Source: Linnemannia schmuckeri (Eukaryota > Mortierellomycota > Mortierellomycetes > Mortierellales > Mortierellaceae). Taken from it: a DNA stretch of 64,000 bases. The translations under genes were made by a program, and so were the position numbers. Below the pieces are notes generated by a model. That model ran no database searches and was not told the DNA's origin. It saw nothing but the letters and a program-made list of their open reading frames with translations. Where the stretch lies: NCBI GenBank assembly GCA_029449235.1, contig JANATG010000005.1:372001-436000 (forward strand). The letters are read 5' to 3'. Shown here in pieces: positions 30,898 through 43,533 of this stretch (the stretch's first letter is position 1; every line of letters starts with the position of its first letter).

Positions 30898-33800
30898 AAA
30901 GCGGTCACTACACCGTGTACCTGAGTCACACCCTCGTTCATAGCTGCTCACATTCCTACTACCAGTGCTCACGCTACAGAATAAGAGGCTAGCTGTTGCT
31001 TACCATTCCCGCCTGAGATTTGAGCACTCCCTCACCTTGTCCAGCTGGACTTGTTTCCCTTCGTGCGCTTGCTTTCTCGTGTAAGCAAAATCCTTTTTCG
31101 AAAATCAAAAAAAAGAGAGTGCAAATCGACACCTTTGTTTTGCATCTTTGCCCTACATAGATCTTTTTGACTTTTTTGAGCTGAACAGAGTGGTGAGGCA
31201 ATTGGAAAAAGAAGGGATGGATGAGAGCCAACCTGTTCAAGAAAGACGTAAAGATGTGTGAAAGAGGACCAGGTTTGGAGGCGAGAGGGGGGAAAGAGAG
31301 AAGGATACGAAAAAAAACAAGGCGAGGGTTCGAGCGTGGACAAAAATGGCAATTGGGCCCTACTCTGACCCATTTCAAATACACACAAAATCCATTCACC
31401 CGGTGTGGATGTTTAAGGAAAGAAAAGAAAGGGAAGCAGCCATAAAAAACACATTAGACAATGAGGGTAGCAACAACAAAAAAACGAGGGGTGGGTGGAG
31501 GAACAAACTGCTTATCTGATCTCTACCAATCCCATCACTTCCTTCGGGAGACGATATCCTTTTGTTTTTCTTTCCTTTGCACCAATTCTCTCCCTTCTTC
31601 TGGGTTTGTTTGAGGCCATATCCGTTCATCCTTGCAGAATTTTCGTTGGTCTTTTTGTTTTTCCCCCTCTTTCGCTCCCTTTCAAGGTGTCTTCTTTTTG
31701 CATGGATGGAAAACAAAAAAAAGGCGGAATTTTTTGTCTTCTGACGGACAAACTAACGTAGGCACTGGGCACTGTAGTGAGTGACGCGTCAACATCTCCG
31801 TAGAAAATGAAGGTTTTTGTGTCTGCTCTGTCCGGCCATCCTTCCTTCATACTTAGTGCTTATTCTCTCGTTCTTGTTCCCCTCTAGAGGAAATTTAAAG
31901 ATAGGTAGGAGGGGCTCTTTATCGAAGTGAGTATTAAAGATAGAGGATAAAAAAAAAAAGAGGCTTACTGGGAAGACAAAGAGGTTGAAATATGTTGTGC
32001 AGGATCCTGCATAGGCATACTGGGACAGAAACAATAGCAATGAAAAAGAGAGAGAAGCAGAGACAAACAGACTGAATGAGAAACAAACAAACAGATAGAC
32101 AGACCTAGGCCAATGTGAGGAGTATCCAATGCTAGAATCAAAAAGACCTTTCAAGAGGAATGTCCTTCTAGGTATAAGTAAAAGAATGATGAAAGAAGAG
32201 TTAAACAGAAAAAAAAGTACATGTAGATGTAGATGGAGAAAAAGAAAAAAAAACCAAAAAAACCAAAAAAAACGAAGAGAGGAGACCGAGACGAAGGGGT
32301 GGTGATAGTCGTTTTGATACGTCGACATTAGCACACCTTCATTTTTCTTCATTCTCTCCACCCTACTACCGCCTTGTCATGCGGATTGTGCATGAACGCA
32401 TGCAGCATTCCAAACAATAAACATGGATGAAGGTAAGACAGATAGCAGGGACAGCAAAGATGTGGGACACCGGTGAAGGATGATGTTTACGGCATCAAAC
32501 ACACAGAAATGAGTAACATGCCTTGAGGTGTATTCGAGTCATGGTAAAACAAAAAAGATGACAATAATCAAGTAAAAAGAAGGAAGACGCGTTGCCAAAA
32601 TCCAAGCGTCGAAAACTCATTGGATTGGACTAACCCACTCTCCTTTTTCGTTTAATCATGATAACAGTGAATTACAATGTATTGAAGGAAGGAAGGAGGG
32701 AGAGGGAGGATGTGAGGAAGAGGATTCCTTGCATGTGTCAGGCCCCACAATGCGTAGAGCCAAGCTACAACACTTTCTATTGTTTTTGATATTTGTGAAC
32801 CCATGTATTGCCGTTTCACCGTAATCTCGTCAACGTGAACACAAAGCACATTTGAACGCCGAAACGATCCACCAAAACACAAACAAAAAATGGATAGTTT
32901 GTTGACCCTTTTAGCTCTGGGTTTTGGCTCATTCCGCAACTCCAAAGAATTTTGACATGGGCCAGCGAGGGTTATTTTTCGAAACTGGAGTGACTGCCGA
33001 ACTGCCACACTGCCTCAATGGATCGAGGGACAGAAGAGACGAAAGGGAGATACAAAAAAGAAGGGGGACCATGCGGACCAAACTGAAAGGTCAGTAAAGG
33101 TCCAGCTAGGCTACGACAACAACCATAGAGGGCAGACGAATGCTTGTTTAAAGATACATTCATTAACCCCCTACAGTACTTTCTTTCCATGGATAGGGAT
33201 GAGGACGGGATTGGCTGGTTTATTGCCCCTTTAAAATCCTTGTATTGTCTGGCTCATTCATGAACTGGGTGTGCCCGTCCTTCACTGCCACACACCTTTT
33301 ACTGTAGTCTATTGGTAAATGACTGGTGATAGGTGCAGCTCCTTTTTTCCTCCTCACAGCACTTTGGCCTGAGGAACTCAACTCAGCATATTCCTATGCA
33401 TCTCCCCCCTCTAAGCACTGCCCAATCATTTCATCCTTTGTCTTTGCTCTTTGCTTAAATTATGTTGTACAATGGCAAAGTGAACCTCGTTACCCTTGTT
33501 CTCAAGCCAAGGCAGAAGACCCACATTTTGCCAAAGTTTACTTACCCCTGATGGTGATTTGATTAGTCGATGGAATGTTTTGTGCGATGATTGCCCAATC
33601 AAACACAGACCCACGTCTCTGGTAACAGCAAACAGACGCGTTGTCGCGTTAATGATTTGATCACATAAAACTGATCGAGAAACAAAAAAAAGCGGGTAGG
33701 TGGGTGTGACGCACAAGCAAAGAATGTGCGAGAAACAAAAGCCCAAGGAAAGGAGCGATTGTGATAGATGCGAGGTGGACGATGAGAGCGTACAAAATCG

Positions 33801-34679
33801 ATAAAGCAAAAACATCAACAACGGCAGCAGCAAACAAAGTCAACAGGGGGTATCTGCAGTATCAAGGGCGATGTTCAGCACTCTCTCGCTCACGCTCACT
33901 CACGCTCTCAAAGCAAATAGTTCTCTGAGAATCAAGCATTTCTCCGTCCATCCATCTGTCTTGCTCTTTTCCTAATCGTTCGCAGCATTGCGCACTTCCC
34001 TATGTCTTGTTTATGTGTGCTCTCTATCAGAACAATACATGGTGAGAGTAGGAAAAAAAGTACATTTTGCTTGTTTGTTTACGCTTGTTTTTTTGACTCT
34101 CATATTGCCCAATCGATCGTTTGGATTCTCCGCGGAATGCACCCATAATTTAACTTTTTTGTTTTTTTCCCTCCATCGTGGACCATGTACTAAAGAGTCA
34201 GCAATTGAACTCTAATTTTTTTACAGCAAACAGTCAATAAACGCTTTGTGCAACTCTCCAATTTATCGAATCACAACAGCAATAGGGATCGCCAAAAGAT
34301 TTTCCATTGGGTTGGTAGGGCAAGGAGAATGACTGAATTGTGGGTATGTGTGTGTCTACGAGAGGAACAAGAGAAAGAAAGAGAGTACGAGAGCAAACAA
34401 AGGGTCACCAGGAAATGCACAAAAGGCAGAATTTTAGAGTAAGCAAATGCGGGCAGTGTCAACAACAGCACGTTCAATACAGACAAAGAATGTAAGGACG
34501 AAGTAACCGTTTGGGGGACTGATACTGGAGTCGTTGTTGATGCCTGCGCAGAAAAAGTGAAGTAGGTAATCGACCACGGCGTACGTATCCTGGACCCCCC
34601 CCCCTCCCCCTTCCCCTGTCCCGCTTTTCAACTCTCTTTTTCTTTCTAGCTTGGCTCCACTATGCATGAAAATTGACTA

Positions 34680-35418
34680 AAATGCTCCTTTCGACTTTTC
34701 TGGAGATCTGTCCATCCGCCACTCTATCTCTCCGTCTACCACCTGCTTTTTTCATATGCCTTTTGTATGCATCTCTCTTCTCCGTGGGACCCATGTTAAT
34801 GCACCCTCTCTTTCTCTTCCCTCTCTCTTCTTTTCTTTGATTTCGTAATCCGGGCAGCCTTCCTTTTCGAGAGTGCGTCAGGGCTACTCTGTGCTCTTTC
34901 TAGCCCACCAGCAGGAGTGGAGAGTGGAGATTTCCTCCGAGTAAATTTCTCTGCCGTCATTTCTTGTCTCTACTTATGCCTCTCACTCTCATCTCGCTCT
35001 CTTGCGTCCTTTCACCCCAGCAAACAACAATCAACAAAAACAAACAACAGACAGCAAACAACGCCAACTAAGGAAAAAAGAAAATAACGCAATTTGCAAT
35101 CCAGTCTTTCGAGCACGAGCACGGGAACTCATTAGCTCTCTTTATATCATATGTCGAGCAGAAAAAAGAAAGAAGGGGTCACCTCATTTCCGACGCACGG
35201 GGTTCCCGATTAATTTTGTGGTGCGTTTTGCTCTCGAACCAACCCCACCATCTGTTTTTCAGTATCTATGCACAGACTCGCGTAGGGCGGAAGATGGCAC
35301 CTCAGGGCTCCTCCACTCACTTATCGCGGACGCGTCTTCTTTTCGACTCGATTGCTCATCTCAGAAACGAGATCTAGGCCCACCTCTCTCCTCTTGATTG
35401 AAATTACTTCCTTGTTTC

Positions 35419-35459
<41 letters not shown>
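34680..35459 (+). other. Promoter-like pyrimidine tract and A/C-rich leader without an ORF; ends at T37
   Basis: 34690-35020 is C/T-rich and is followed by a CAGCAAACAACAATCAAC-type leader like those before the DnaJ and other genes here. No ATG-led frame longer than about 27 codons follows, and the stretch ends in a run of 37 T (35423-35459). It could be a non-coding transcript or a decayed gene. Confidence 0.3.
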
Positions 35460-35460
<1 letters not shown>

Positions 35461-36228
35461 AGTGATGCAATCATTGGATTTCAAAAGGTTCGAGACAACA
35501 CACTTCACCAAAACAATTGATGGAAAAAAAAAACGTGGCAAGCAAGGTTGGGACAGAGAAAGGTAAAAGGGAGACAGAAAGGAGGAAGAAACAGTAGACA
35601 AATGTTCATCTTTTGGGCGTTTTGCAATATATTAGAGCAGAGCGATACGGGAATGGGGAGCAGGGTATTGGTCTTTTTCTTGTTTGTCCAAGGGTTCAAG
35701 GGCAACCTCCTCGACAAACCCCTTTGTTTGGATTCTTTTTTGTTAGAGCGCAAGTAAAAAGTCATATGGTATCGTCCGTTGAAGAGAGAGACATAGCAGA
35801 AAAAGAAAAAAAAAGAGAACACAAAAATAGGGAAAGAAAGAGGGAGAGGAAGAACCCTTAGTTACTGCCTCCCAATTTGTCGGGGAGAGAATAATATGGA
35901 CCACTTTCACCGAAGGGTGAAGACGGTGGTGGTCGAGAAATGGCGAAGGACTCAAAGGGGAAGGAAGGAGGGCAATGTGACGGAATTTGGCCATAGAAAT
36001 GGAGGGAGAAGGAGGAGGGAGGCAACATGGCATGACGCGAGGTCGTCTCGACATTGTATCCATCTATGCTCATTCCCTCCAATGAAGGATATCCAAGCGA
36101 GTGTCTGGATCTGCTATGTCCTTTCTCCTTTCACTGTATGTGGGTCTATGCTTGTCAGCTTGCCTGTCTGGTGGTTCTGGCTCCTCCTTCCTCCTCCTGT
36201 TAGGAATAATAAACCTGCACGAAAAAAC

Positions 36229-36254
36229 AAACAAACAAACAAACAAACAAACAA
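36229..36254 (+). repeat. (ACAA)n microsatellite
   Basis: About six perfect CAAA units. Confidence 0.9.
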
Positions 36255-36822
36255 ATGCAACAAGTTGCCCAACACTGACCTGACAAACCCCTTCCATCTC
36301 GTATTTTTCAACATCCATCATCTTGGTCACATCTCCATTCGTCTGTCCTTCCGTTCATTATGTTAATTCTTTTCCCCTTCCTTTTCTTTTCCCGCATTAC
36401 CTACCCTTTGTTCGGGGCATCGGCGATAGAGAGAGAGAGAGTTTTGGGTTAGATCCATTTCGCCCAATGCACCAAGAGCCTTCCTTCCCTCTTCCTCCTC
36501 CTCACCCTTTTCTTTGTATCCTTCGTTTTTTTTTCTCTCCATCTCCCCCTATATTTCGTCAATCTCGGCCATCGGGGTTTTCCCTCTCTTTCACCTCCTC
36601 TCTCTCTGTCGTTGTCCCCTTGGCGCTCTCTCGTGCCTTTATGGTGGGGACCCTTTCTCTTTCTCTCTTTCTCTCTTTCCGTGTGATGTGATGTAACCTC
36701 GGTGCTTTTTTAAACTTGCATAAACGAGGCCCAACCGCGCCTAACTCACCAGTCAGTCCTGCGATACTTTGTAAGGCTTCTACCAGACTGTCCTACTTTG
36801 TCTTCGCCCTCACTCTCGCACA

Positions 36823-36846
36823 CACAGACACACACACACACACACA
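36823..36846 (+). repeat. (CA)n microsatellite
   Basis: Alternating C and A with one GA interruption, within a region that is purine-rich to its right. Confidence 0.88.
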
Positions 36847-37566
36847 AGAGAAATAGAAACCAATGGAAGCGAAATAGAGGGGACATATTAAAAAAAGTAT
36901 TAACATGAGGTATCCATGCAAAGAAAAGCTGTTTTTTGGGCGTCGAAACAACTAATGCTGATGAGAAATAACGAGCCATGAACGAAGAAGAGGGGGTGTA
37001 TGAAAAAAGGGATATGAAAAGGAGACGGAAGAGCCGTCGGGTGGAGGGATGTAGGAGTAACTTGGACCCTTTTGTGAATAAAAAAGAGAGAGAGCGACAA
37101 CTAACAGGAAAACCAAAGCCAAACCATACTGAACCAGGACGCGAAAAAAGGAAGAGAGGCAGGGAGGATCCAGAGGATCCCCTTGTACAGAAAGGGGGGC
37201 CCCTCTCTGTATACATTTTTACTATCGCGTTACTATGGGTGCAATGGGACGATAATCTATTTTTCCTCCTCCTCCACCAGCAGATATCCTCCTTCTGCCC
37301 TTACCTATCCCTGAATTGTTTCGAGTGTGTCATATATGCTCGGTGTATGTATGTATGTATTTTTTTTTTTCAATGCAAAGTTGTCTTTTCAATGTTCGGG
37401 AATGATACGTTTCTGTGAAAAAGCGTAGAAAAGGTATTTAGGATGGAGAAAAAGGAAAACGCACGAGATATTTCATTTAATGTAGGCATGCCTTTGATGC
37501 ATGCTCTTCCTTTTTTTTTGTTGCGAAATATGACAAATAGAAGAAAGGAGGAGGAGCCATGGGCCT

Positions 37567-37618
37567 ACATTCAGGTCCCACATTCAGGTTCCACATTCAG
37601 GTCCTACATTCAGGTCTT
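37567..37618 (+). repeat. 13-bp minisatellite, four units
   Basis: Units ACATTCAGGTCCC, ACATTCAGGTTCC, ACATTCAGGTCCT and ACATTCAGGTCTT lie end to end. Only the last four positions vary. Confidence 0.92.
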
Positions 37619-37659
37619 ACTACATCAGGAACTCGCTTGCTGCATGTTCTGAGATATAT

Positions 37660-37686
37660 TTATTTATTTTATTTTATTTTATTTTC
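37660..37686 (+). repeat. (TTTTA)n low-complexity tract
   Basis: TTTAT and TTTTA units in tandem. Confidence 0.8.
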
Positions 37687-38835
37687 GCGTAACTGGCAGC
37701 ACCGTTCGAATCTGACAGAACAAACATAAATATCCTGCACAAGAGCGGAAAGCATTTAAGAGATGATACACGGATGGTTGATTGAGAGGAGAATGGGGAG
37801 ATCCCGATGCAACAGAAAAGACAAAGTATGAAAAGGGCGCGCAGGGCCCTTTACCCCCCTCCTCCCCTCTCTCTGTTTTCTATGGTTGTGGTCATATAAT
37901 CCTGCAGTTGTGGTTTATGGCAAGGGCGAATAAAAGTAAGGATGCATAGTCCTTGCTTGATATTAGACATTCTTGTGGTGATGGGTGTATTGTACATATG
38001 ATGAACTGGTATTGTTGAATTTCGGGTTCTGGGCTGAACAAGGGTGCTGTGGATGGATGGGTATGCATTGACGACACGGGATGCTGATAGGTAAGCGGTT
38101 CACTAAAAAAAAGCGAGATAAACAATGATGCGCGAATATGACAAGAAAGCAGAAAAGACAGGAATTGAAGAAAAACGAAGAAAGGTGGAAAAGAGCGGGA
38201 AGGATAGTAAAAACGAAATGGTTGGTTTGTGTTTTCCAATAGTTTTAATCAGAGGACGACCAAAGATGAAAAAAAAAAAAGAAAAATGAAAACATATCAA
38301 CAAAACTGCAATCGAGAGTGAAAAAGGAAACAGATATTCAAGAAATAATGCTTATTAGTATGTCAACAAAGGGTTTTTTTTAAAAAAAAACTAGGGGAAA
38401 CATCAACAAGTGCCGGGACCTCTCTCTCATCGGGGTCACAGCAGCAAAAAACAACAGCAATTGGTTCGACCTTGCAAACCACACATTGTCGAGCCCAGCA
38501 TGAATTTTTGTTCATATCGACGATCCTTTGGACTAAAATGAACCAAAAGAAAACGCACAAACAAAAACGAAGTGCCCAGTCGTCTGAATCAGAATGGACG
38601 GTTACTGTTCCTTATCAATGAGCACTGAGGAACGGACAGATTGGAGAAAGGTGGTATTGTGCAGGAAAGGGGTAGGAACAACCATGATACAAATGGAGAA
38701 AAATCCGCGGACTGTACGCATGCTTGGAAGGAGACTAAGAGAGAGAGGGAGAGAATCCAAGTGTGGTCTAGGCGTTTTGAAAAGCAGGTAAAAGATAAAA
38801 CAGAAGGATCATGAAAAACAAGCGCGAAATGAAGA

Positions 38836-38943
38836 GAGACAGAGAGAGACAGAAAGAGAGAAAAAGAGAGAGTTAGAGAGAGAGACAGAGAGAGAGTTAG
38901 AGAGAGAGACACAGAGAGAGTCAGAGAGAGAGACACAGAGAGA
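38836..38943 (+). repeat. GAGA/GACA microsatellite block
   Basis: Compound (GA)n with regular ACAGAGAGAG and GTTAGAGAGA interruptions. The apparent Ser/Leu repeat protein on the minus strand is the translation of this tract. Confidence 0.9.
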
Positions 38944-39799
38944 GGGGCATGAAAATATCAGGGTACTACGCACACACACACGCACGCACTCGATCTCTTT
39001 CCGCTACTGAGCCTTTACATCCTTTTCATTTCCGAAGTGTTGGTATTCCGTCAATGTGGTTCAAGTCAAGAAAAAATAGTTGATTTTGGAAGAACCAGAT
39101 GGTTAAATGAAAAGAACTGGCCGCTTTAGATGGCTATGTCCGCAATCGTAAATTATCCCAGTTAGTCGCGCGTTTTCTTACCGTTGCGGCTCTCATCCAA
39201 GAAAGGAGAGAAAAGAGAGAGTGGTAGGATTCGGAGATGACCAATCTAGACCTGGGCCTTTGGACTCAAGGTGCTGGTACACGGGAAGACTCTTCGACGA
39301 CAGATGCGTTATTTTTCCTTGCTCATTTTCGGGTAAGAGCAGGAAAGTCCCAAAAATGATGATGGTAGTCAATTGACAATACTCGGCAAGAGGACGAAGA
39401 AAAGAAAAAAAAAAGGGGGATGGAGAAGGACCGACGGATGGGGGAGTGTAGAAGGAGAGGAAAAAGCAAAGAGGAGTGAAGGGATGATGATGATGATGGT
39501 GATGATGGAGGATCAATCAATGATAGGTCAGAGCTGATGGGGAAAGTGTAAAAATAAAATGAAACGAATTAGCTAGGGATCAGTGATCATTCTACGGGAG
39601 ATAAGTGCTGCGACTCTCCTCTCTCTCACTCACTCGTCCGCTTTCTCTCATCTTGACTTCCATCCCTCGCTCACTCAACTCGAGGCATGTTGGAAATGAA
39701 ATTCCTCAATTGAGGCCGCAGAATACGACAGGGGGTGGGGACATTCAACGATCTGATTTTTTTTTGTTTTTTGACCTGTGGCACCCACATGTTGAGCAA

Positions 39800-40600
39800 A
39801 CGGGGGACATAAGCATATTAGAGAGAGAGAGGCAGCCCTTCTGGAGGGGGGGTAAGCAGACCCATCAGGGACCAGACAGGAGAGAGGGGAGAAAGACAAA
39901 GACGAAGACGAGGATAGACAGGGAGAGAGACAACATTGCTTGTGTGTAGGTATGTGAATGTGTTGATGTAGTGTGAGGTTGAGAAAGAGAGGGAGGAAGG
40001 CAGGGAGAGCGTGTGCGAGAGAGAAAGAGAAGGAGAGAGGACGTAAGAGAGGGGGGCGTAGGTGGAAGGAAGGTAAACGAGTGAGTGGTGCGAACAACAG
40101 ATACAGATAGAGATACAGCAGTAGGAGTAAAAGTGAATATGGAAATGAATGCGAACCCTTCGAAGAAGAGAAAAAAAGGGGAGGTAGGAGGAGGAAGGAA
40201 AAACAAACGCAGAGAAGGGATATCATTGAAAGAGGAGGGAGAGCGAGGGAGAAGATTCATAGAAAGGAGTATTAAACGAAGGAGGTATTCAATTGCAAGT
40301 CAGTTTACTGTAGGGATGAATAGAGTCGGGATGTTATTCAATCAACCCCAATGTCCAAATCTTTATTTGAACGAGGAGGAGGGGAGGGTGAGGAAAGGAG
40401 GAGGAGGAAGAGGAGGAGTCTTGTGCAAATAAAGGAGCAGCGATAAAGAGGGTATAAGCACCATCGAGAAAGAGAATAGAAAACAGGGAGGCGAGAAAAC
40501 GAGAGAGAGTGGGAGACATTGGCGGTGAGAAAAGAGAGACAGCGGGGACAGGGATACAAAAAGAGGAAGAGTGGATGGTGAAGGTCATTGTGAATTGTGA
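39800..40600. promoter_or_regulatory. Purine-rich block on +, mirror of the bZIP leader (possible minus-strand promoter)
   Basis: About 800 bp dominated by GAGAGA, GGAAGG and AGGAGG on the + strand. At annotated minus-strand genes here the upstream DNA has the same polarity. Together with the pyrimidine-rich block starting at about 41120 it would form a divergent pair, yet no minus-strand gene is visible to its left. Confidence 0.3.
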
Positions 40601-41100
40601 ATGTGCCATATGTGCTACATATGTCTCTTGTATCCAACTTTTTTTTGAGTGTATTAATTATGAATGAGTGAGAGTAAGGGAACCCTTTTTTGTTGTCTGT
40701 CGCTGTAGCCATTTGTTGTTGTCCGTTCTTGCGATATGGACCCATTTCTTCATTGTCCCTTTTTTTCTTTTGTTCTCTTGGATGTGGGATGCCTGTTGGC
40801 TTGTTTGCCTGTTTGCCAATTGAATAGCATAACTATTCTTTTTTTTTAACGTCCCTTTTTCTCTTTCTCCCGACACTCATACACTACACATACCCTCTCC
40901 TTCTCGCACTCTCTATATGTCATTGTCTGTCTGAATGAATTATGACTTTATGGTACTTTCAGGCCAGCCAGACCGTTCTCGCAACCATCCTGACTGACAA
41001 TACCCTTATTCCCTTGTGAAAGCATAGATAAACTAAAAAGGACAATGGCTCCAAAGCAGAGGAACTTGCTACAGACCAAAAAAAAAAAGTATATATACTC

Positions 41101-43533
41101 GGATGAGTTCGTCAGCAAGCTCCCTTTTTTTTTTCTTTTTTTCTTTTTCTCTTTTTCTCTTTTTCTCTTTTTCTCTTTTCCTTTCCTCTCTCGTTTCTTT
41201 GTTTTTGTTACCTTTCTACGACTATTACTCATTGCCACACTGTATCATCTTACACACACTGGCCCCCTCTTTCACTCACCTCACTTACCTCACACTTAAA
41301 CATACTTGCATATCAACTTCCTATATTATCTTGCCTTACTCTTTCACCCCAATTGACACCCTTCGAGCATTTGATCGACATCCCCCTCCCCCTTCCTTTT
41401 CACACCCTTGCCTTGCGTACCCTTGGTGTCGATTTTACCCGCCAAAAATAATAACAACAAACAACATCAACAGTATCCCTTGCCAATACACAAACACAGC
41501 ATCTTCTCCTCGCTTCATTTGCTTACCCTACCTTACCCTACCCTACCCTTACCTTCCAGCACCTCCTCCTCCAACGACATCCCATTTCCACACATTTTCA
41601 TTTATTTGACCGTTGTGTCTCCAAGTGGTACTATGTAAGCAAAAAAATAATTAACCCTAGTTTATTCATGTTCCCTTTCGATCTGCTCCTTCCCTTCTTT
41701 CCTCTTCTCTTTCCCAAATAACCCTTTCTACCCCCTGTCTTCCTGCCTGCCTTTCTTCAATCAAAACGTGACAGAAAGTGCTCCCCTGTGTTCATTTAAA
41801 CGAGACAAAAAAAAACTGTATGATCGGCACTTTTTTTCCAATCGCCCTTTCCTTTCCGTCCCTTTTCTGCACAAACAAATGAAATTTGCATCCGACTGCG
41901 AGTGATCGTCCAACCAAGGAAGACCAACAGAAGTTGTATAGTGAACAAAAAGGGGAGTGGTGGACAAATGGGATATGTTTGCTCAGGGTTAATGACTGAA
42001 GGAAAAGAAGCAATGCAAGAAAAGGAGAAAGTCGCATTGTTTTTTTGTCTGATTTCTGGCATTGACGAGGAGGAAATACTTGAAAAAGAAAAAAAGAACT
42101 TATCTTCCAAATGTGGTTTGGATTGGTTTATGTCTGTGTGTTTGTGTGTATTTGCAATGGACTAGTTACTCCAACAGCGTTGCATTGTTGCTCTTTTGTT
42201 CCTTTCACTTTTTCTTTTTATTTCTCCTTTGGAGGAGCGATAGGGAATGAGAGAGGAAGGAGTTCCATTCATATGGGCGGCAAAAAAAAAAAAAATGATA
42301 GAAAAAGGAATTGAATTGAAATTGTTAGAATAATGATACAACAGACACTCTGCCCTCAAAATCCAATGCTTACTTAACTCCACCGACCCGACCAACCGAT
42401 CCCATTCACACCGGACAACTAGTTAACTGACTCGTACACTTACACTCACATACCCACACTCACACACATACACAATCGACAATCGACAATCGACAATGAC
42501 AGCGAGTCATTAGCATTGACATTGGCATCGTCGCTCTCCTTTTTTTGCGTTCTTTCTTGGCGCCTACATGTTCTTTCTCTTCCCTTTATCCCTTCTTCTT
42601 CTCTCTTGGTCACCCTTCATCCCTCATCATCCTCCGTCCCCTGTTGATTTTTTTTTTCTTTCTTTTTCTTATTCTGTTTTCTTTACTTTTGATCCCTTTA
42701 CCCAGCGCCTGGTGTGTTCTTTTGGGTTTCGATCTGTCGATAATGCTAATAAGTCGGCCTGCCAGCTTATGTTGTCCTTCTTCCCTTTTATTTTTCCTTT
42801 TTCTGACAAGCTAGTGTTTATATATTTCTTTTGCTTACCAGATGCTGTGCCACATTCAATCCCGACTGATCCATGCACACCCCATCCTATCCCTCATTCA
42901 ATACTTTCCTTTTTTTTTTTCGCTTCTTTCTTTGCGCTCACAATTCTACTCTTCTCTCCTGTTATGCCAGCTAGATCAACAATCCCTTCCTATTTGCCCT
43001 TCTCTTCCTGCTGCTGCCGCTTCTGCACCCTGTCTCTTGGTCCCTCTTTCGCGTTTCAAAACCAGGAGTACAAACAAAACAAATATTATCGCGACAGTAC
43101 ATAACACAGAACGGAAAGGAAACAGAGCGAGCGAGAGCCGATCGAAAGCATACAAACCAGATTGATTTGTGAGAGAATAAGCAAGGAACGATAACCACCT
43201 TTTTTCAATAACCAACAACAACCAACCTGATCGAGAGAGAGAGTAAGAGAGCAACAAGCCAACTCGACCAGTCAGCACACTTACACCCACGCACACGCAC
43301 ACTCTCCCATTTTCCCAACAACCACAACAATAGCACTAAGCAACGACATAACGGCGGCTCTCTTGCTTTGACCCGCAGCCAACAAACCGACCTTGTTCTC
43401 GCACCAACTTACCCTATCTACTCTCACCCACCATTTCAATAACGAAAACTTCCTCGGCGGCTCAGAAAAAGTAGACCAGTAGTGTTTACTCTCTTATCCT
43501 CCTACCCTCTTTCTTTCGACACTGGCGACTTTC
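41101..43533 (+). promoter_or_regulatory. Pyrimidine-rich upstream region and leader of the bZIP gene
   Basis: Strongly C/T-rich on the coding strand in several blocks (41125-41210, 41370-41590, 42540-42660, 42880-43060), with A/C-rich stretches from about 43070 to the start codon. Includes three to four CGACAAT units at 42472-42497. Many ATGs occur before 43534, so upstream ORFs or a leader intron are likely; I could not fix a transcription start. Confidence 0.45.
42472..42497 (+). repeat. 7-bp tandem repeat (ACAATCG)
   Basis: Three perfect ACAATCG units and a partial fourth. Confidence 0.88.

Larger units (their letters stand above)
24402..41100. other. ~16.7-kb gene desert
   Basis: I found no open frame with a recognisable domain, coding-like composition or splice-linked partner. 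From 24.4 to about 27.7 kb the DNA is AT-rich with few long tracts; a weak diverged duplication (ATCATGAACAAAAAATGC at about 26242, ATCGTGAACAAAAAAATGC at about 26483) is visible. From 27.7 to 41 kb it alternates purine-rich and pyrimidine-rich blocks with many T or A runs of 8-13. Candidate contents are regulatory DNA for the bZIP gene, non-coding transcripts, or a structural chromosomal region; the sequence does not decide. Confidence 0.55.

Noticed and set aside
35002..35397. 131-residue + frame in the desert
   Set aside because: It begins at TTG, not ATG; the only ATG-led frames inside it are under 30 codons.
39675..40745. Several long minus-strand frames of Ser/Leu/Phe
   Set aside because: Low-complexity GA-rich DNA on the opposite strand; frames overlap each other and lack coding-like composition.
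41521..41552. CCCTA-rich stretch resembling telomeric repeat
   Set aside because: Irregular units (CCTAC, CTTAC) within a C/T-rich leader; not TTAGGG arrays.
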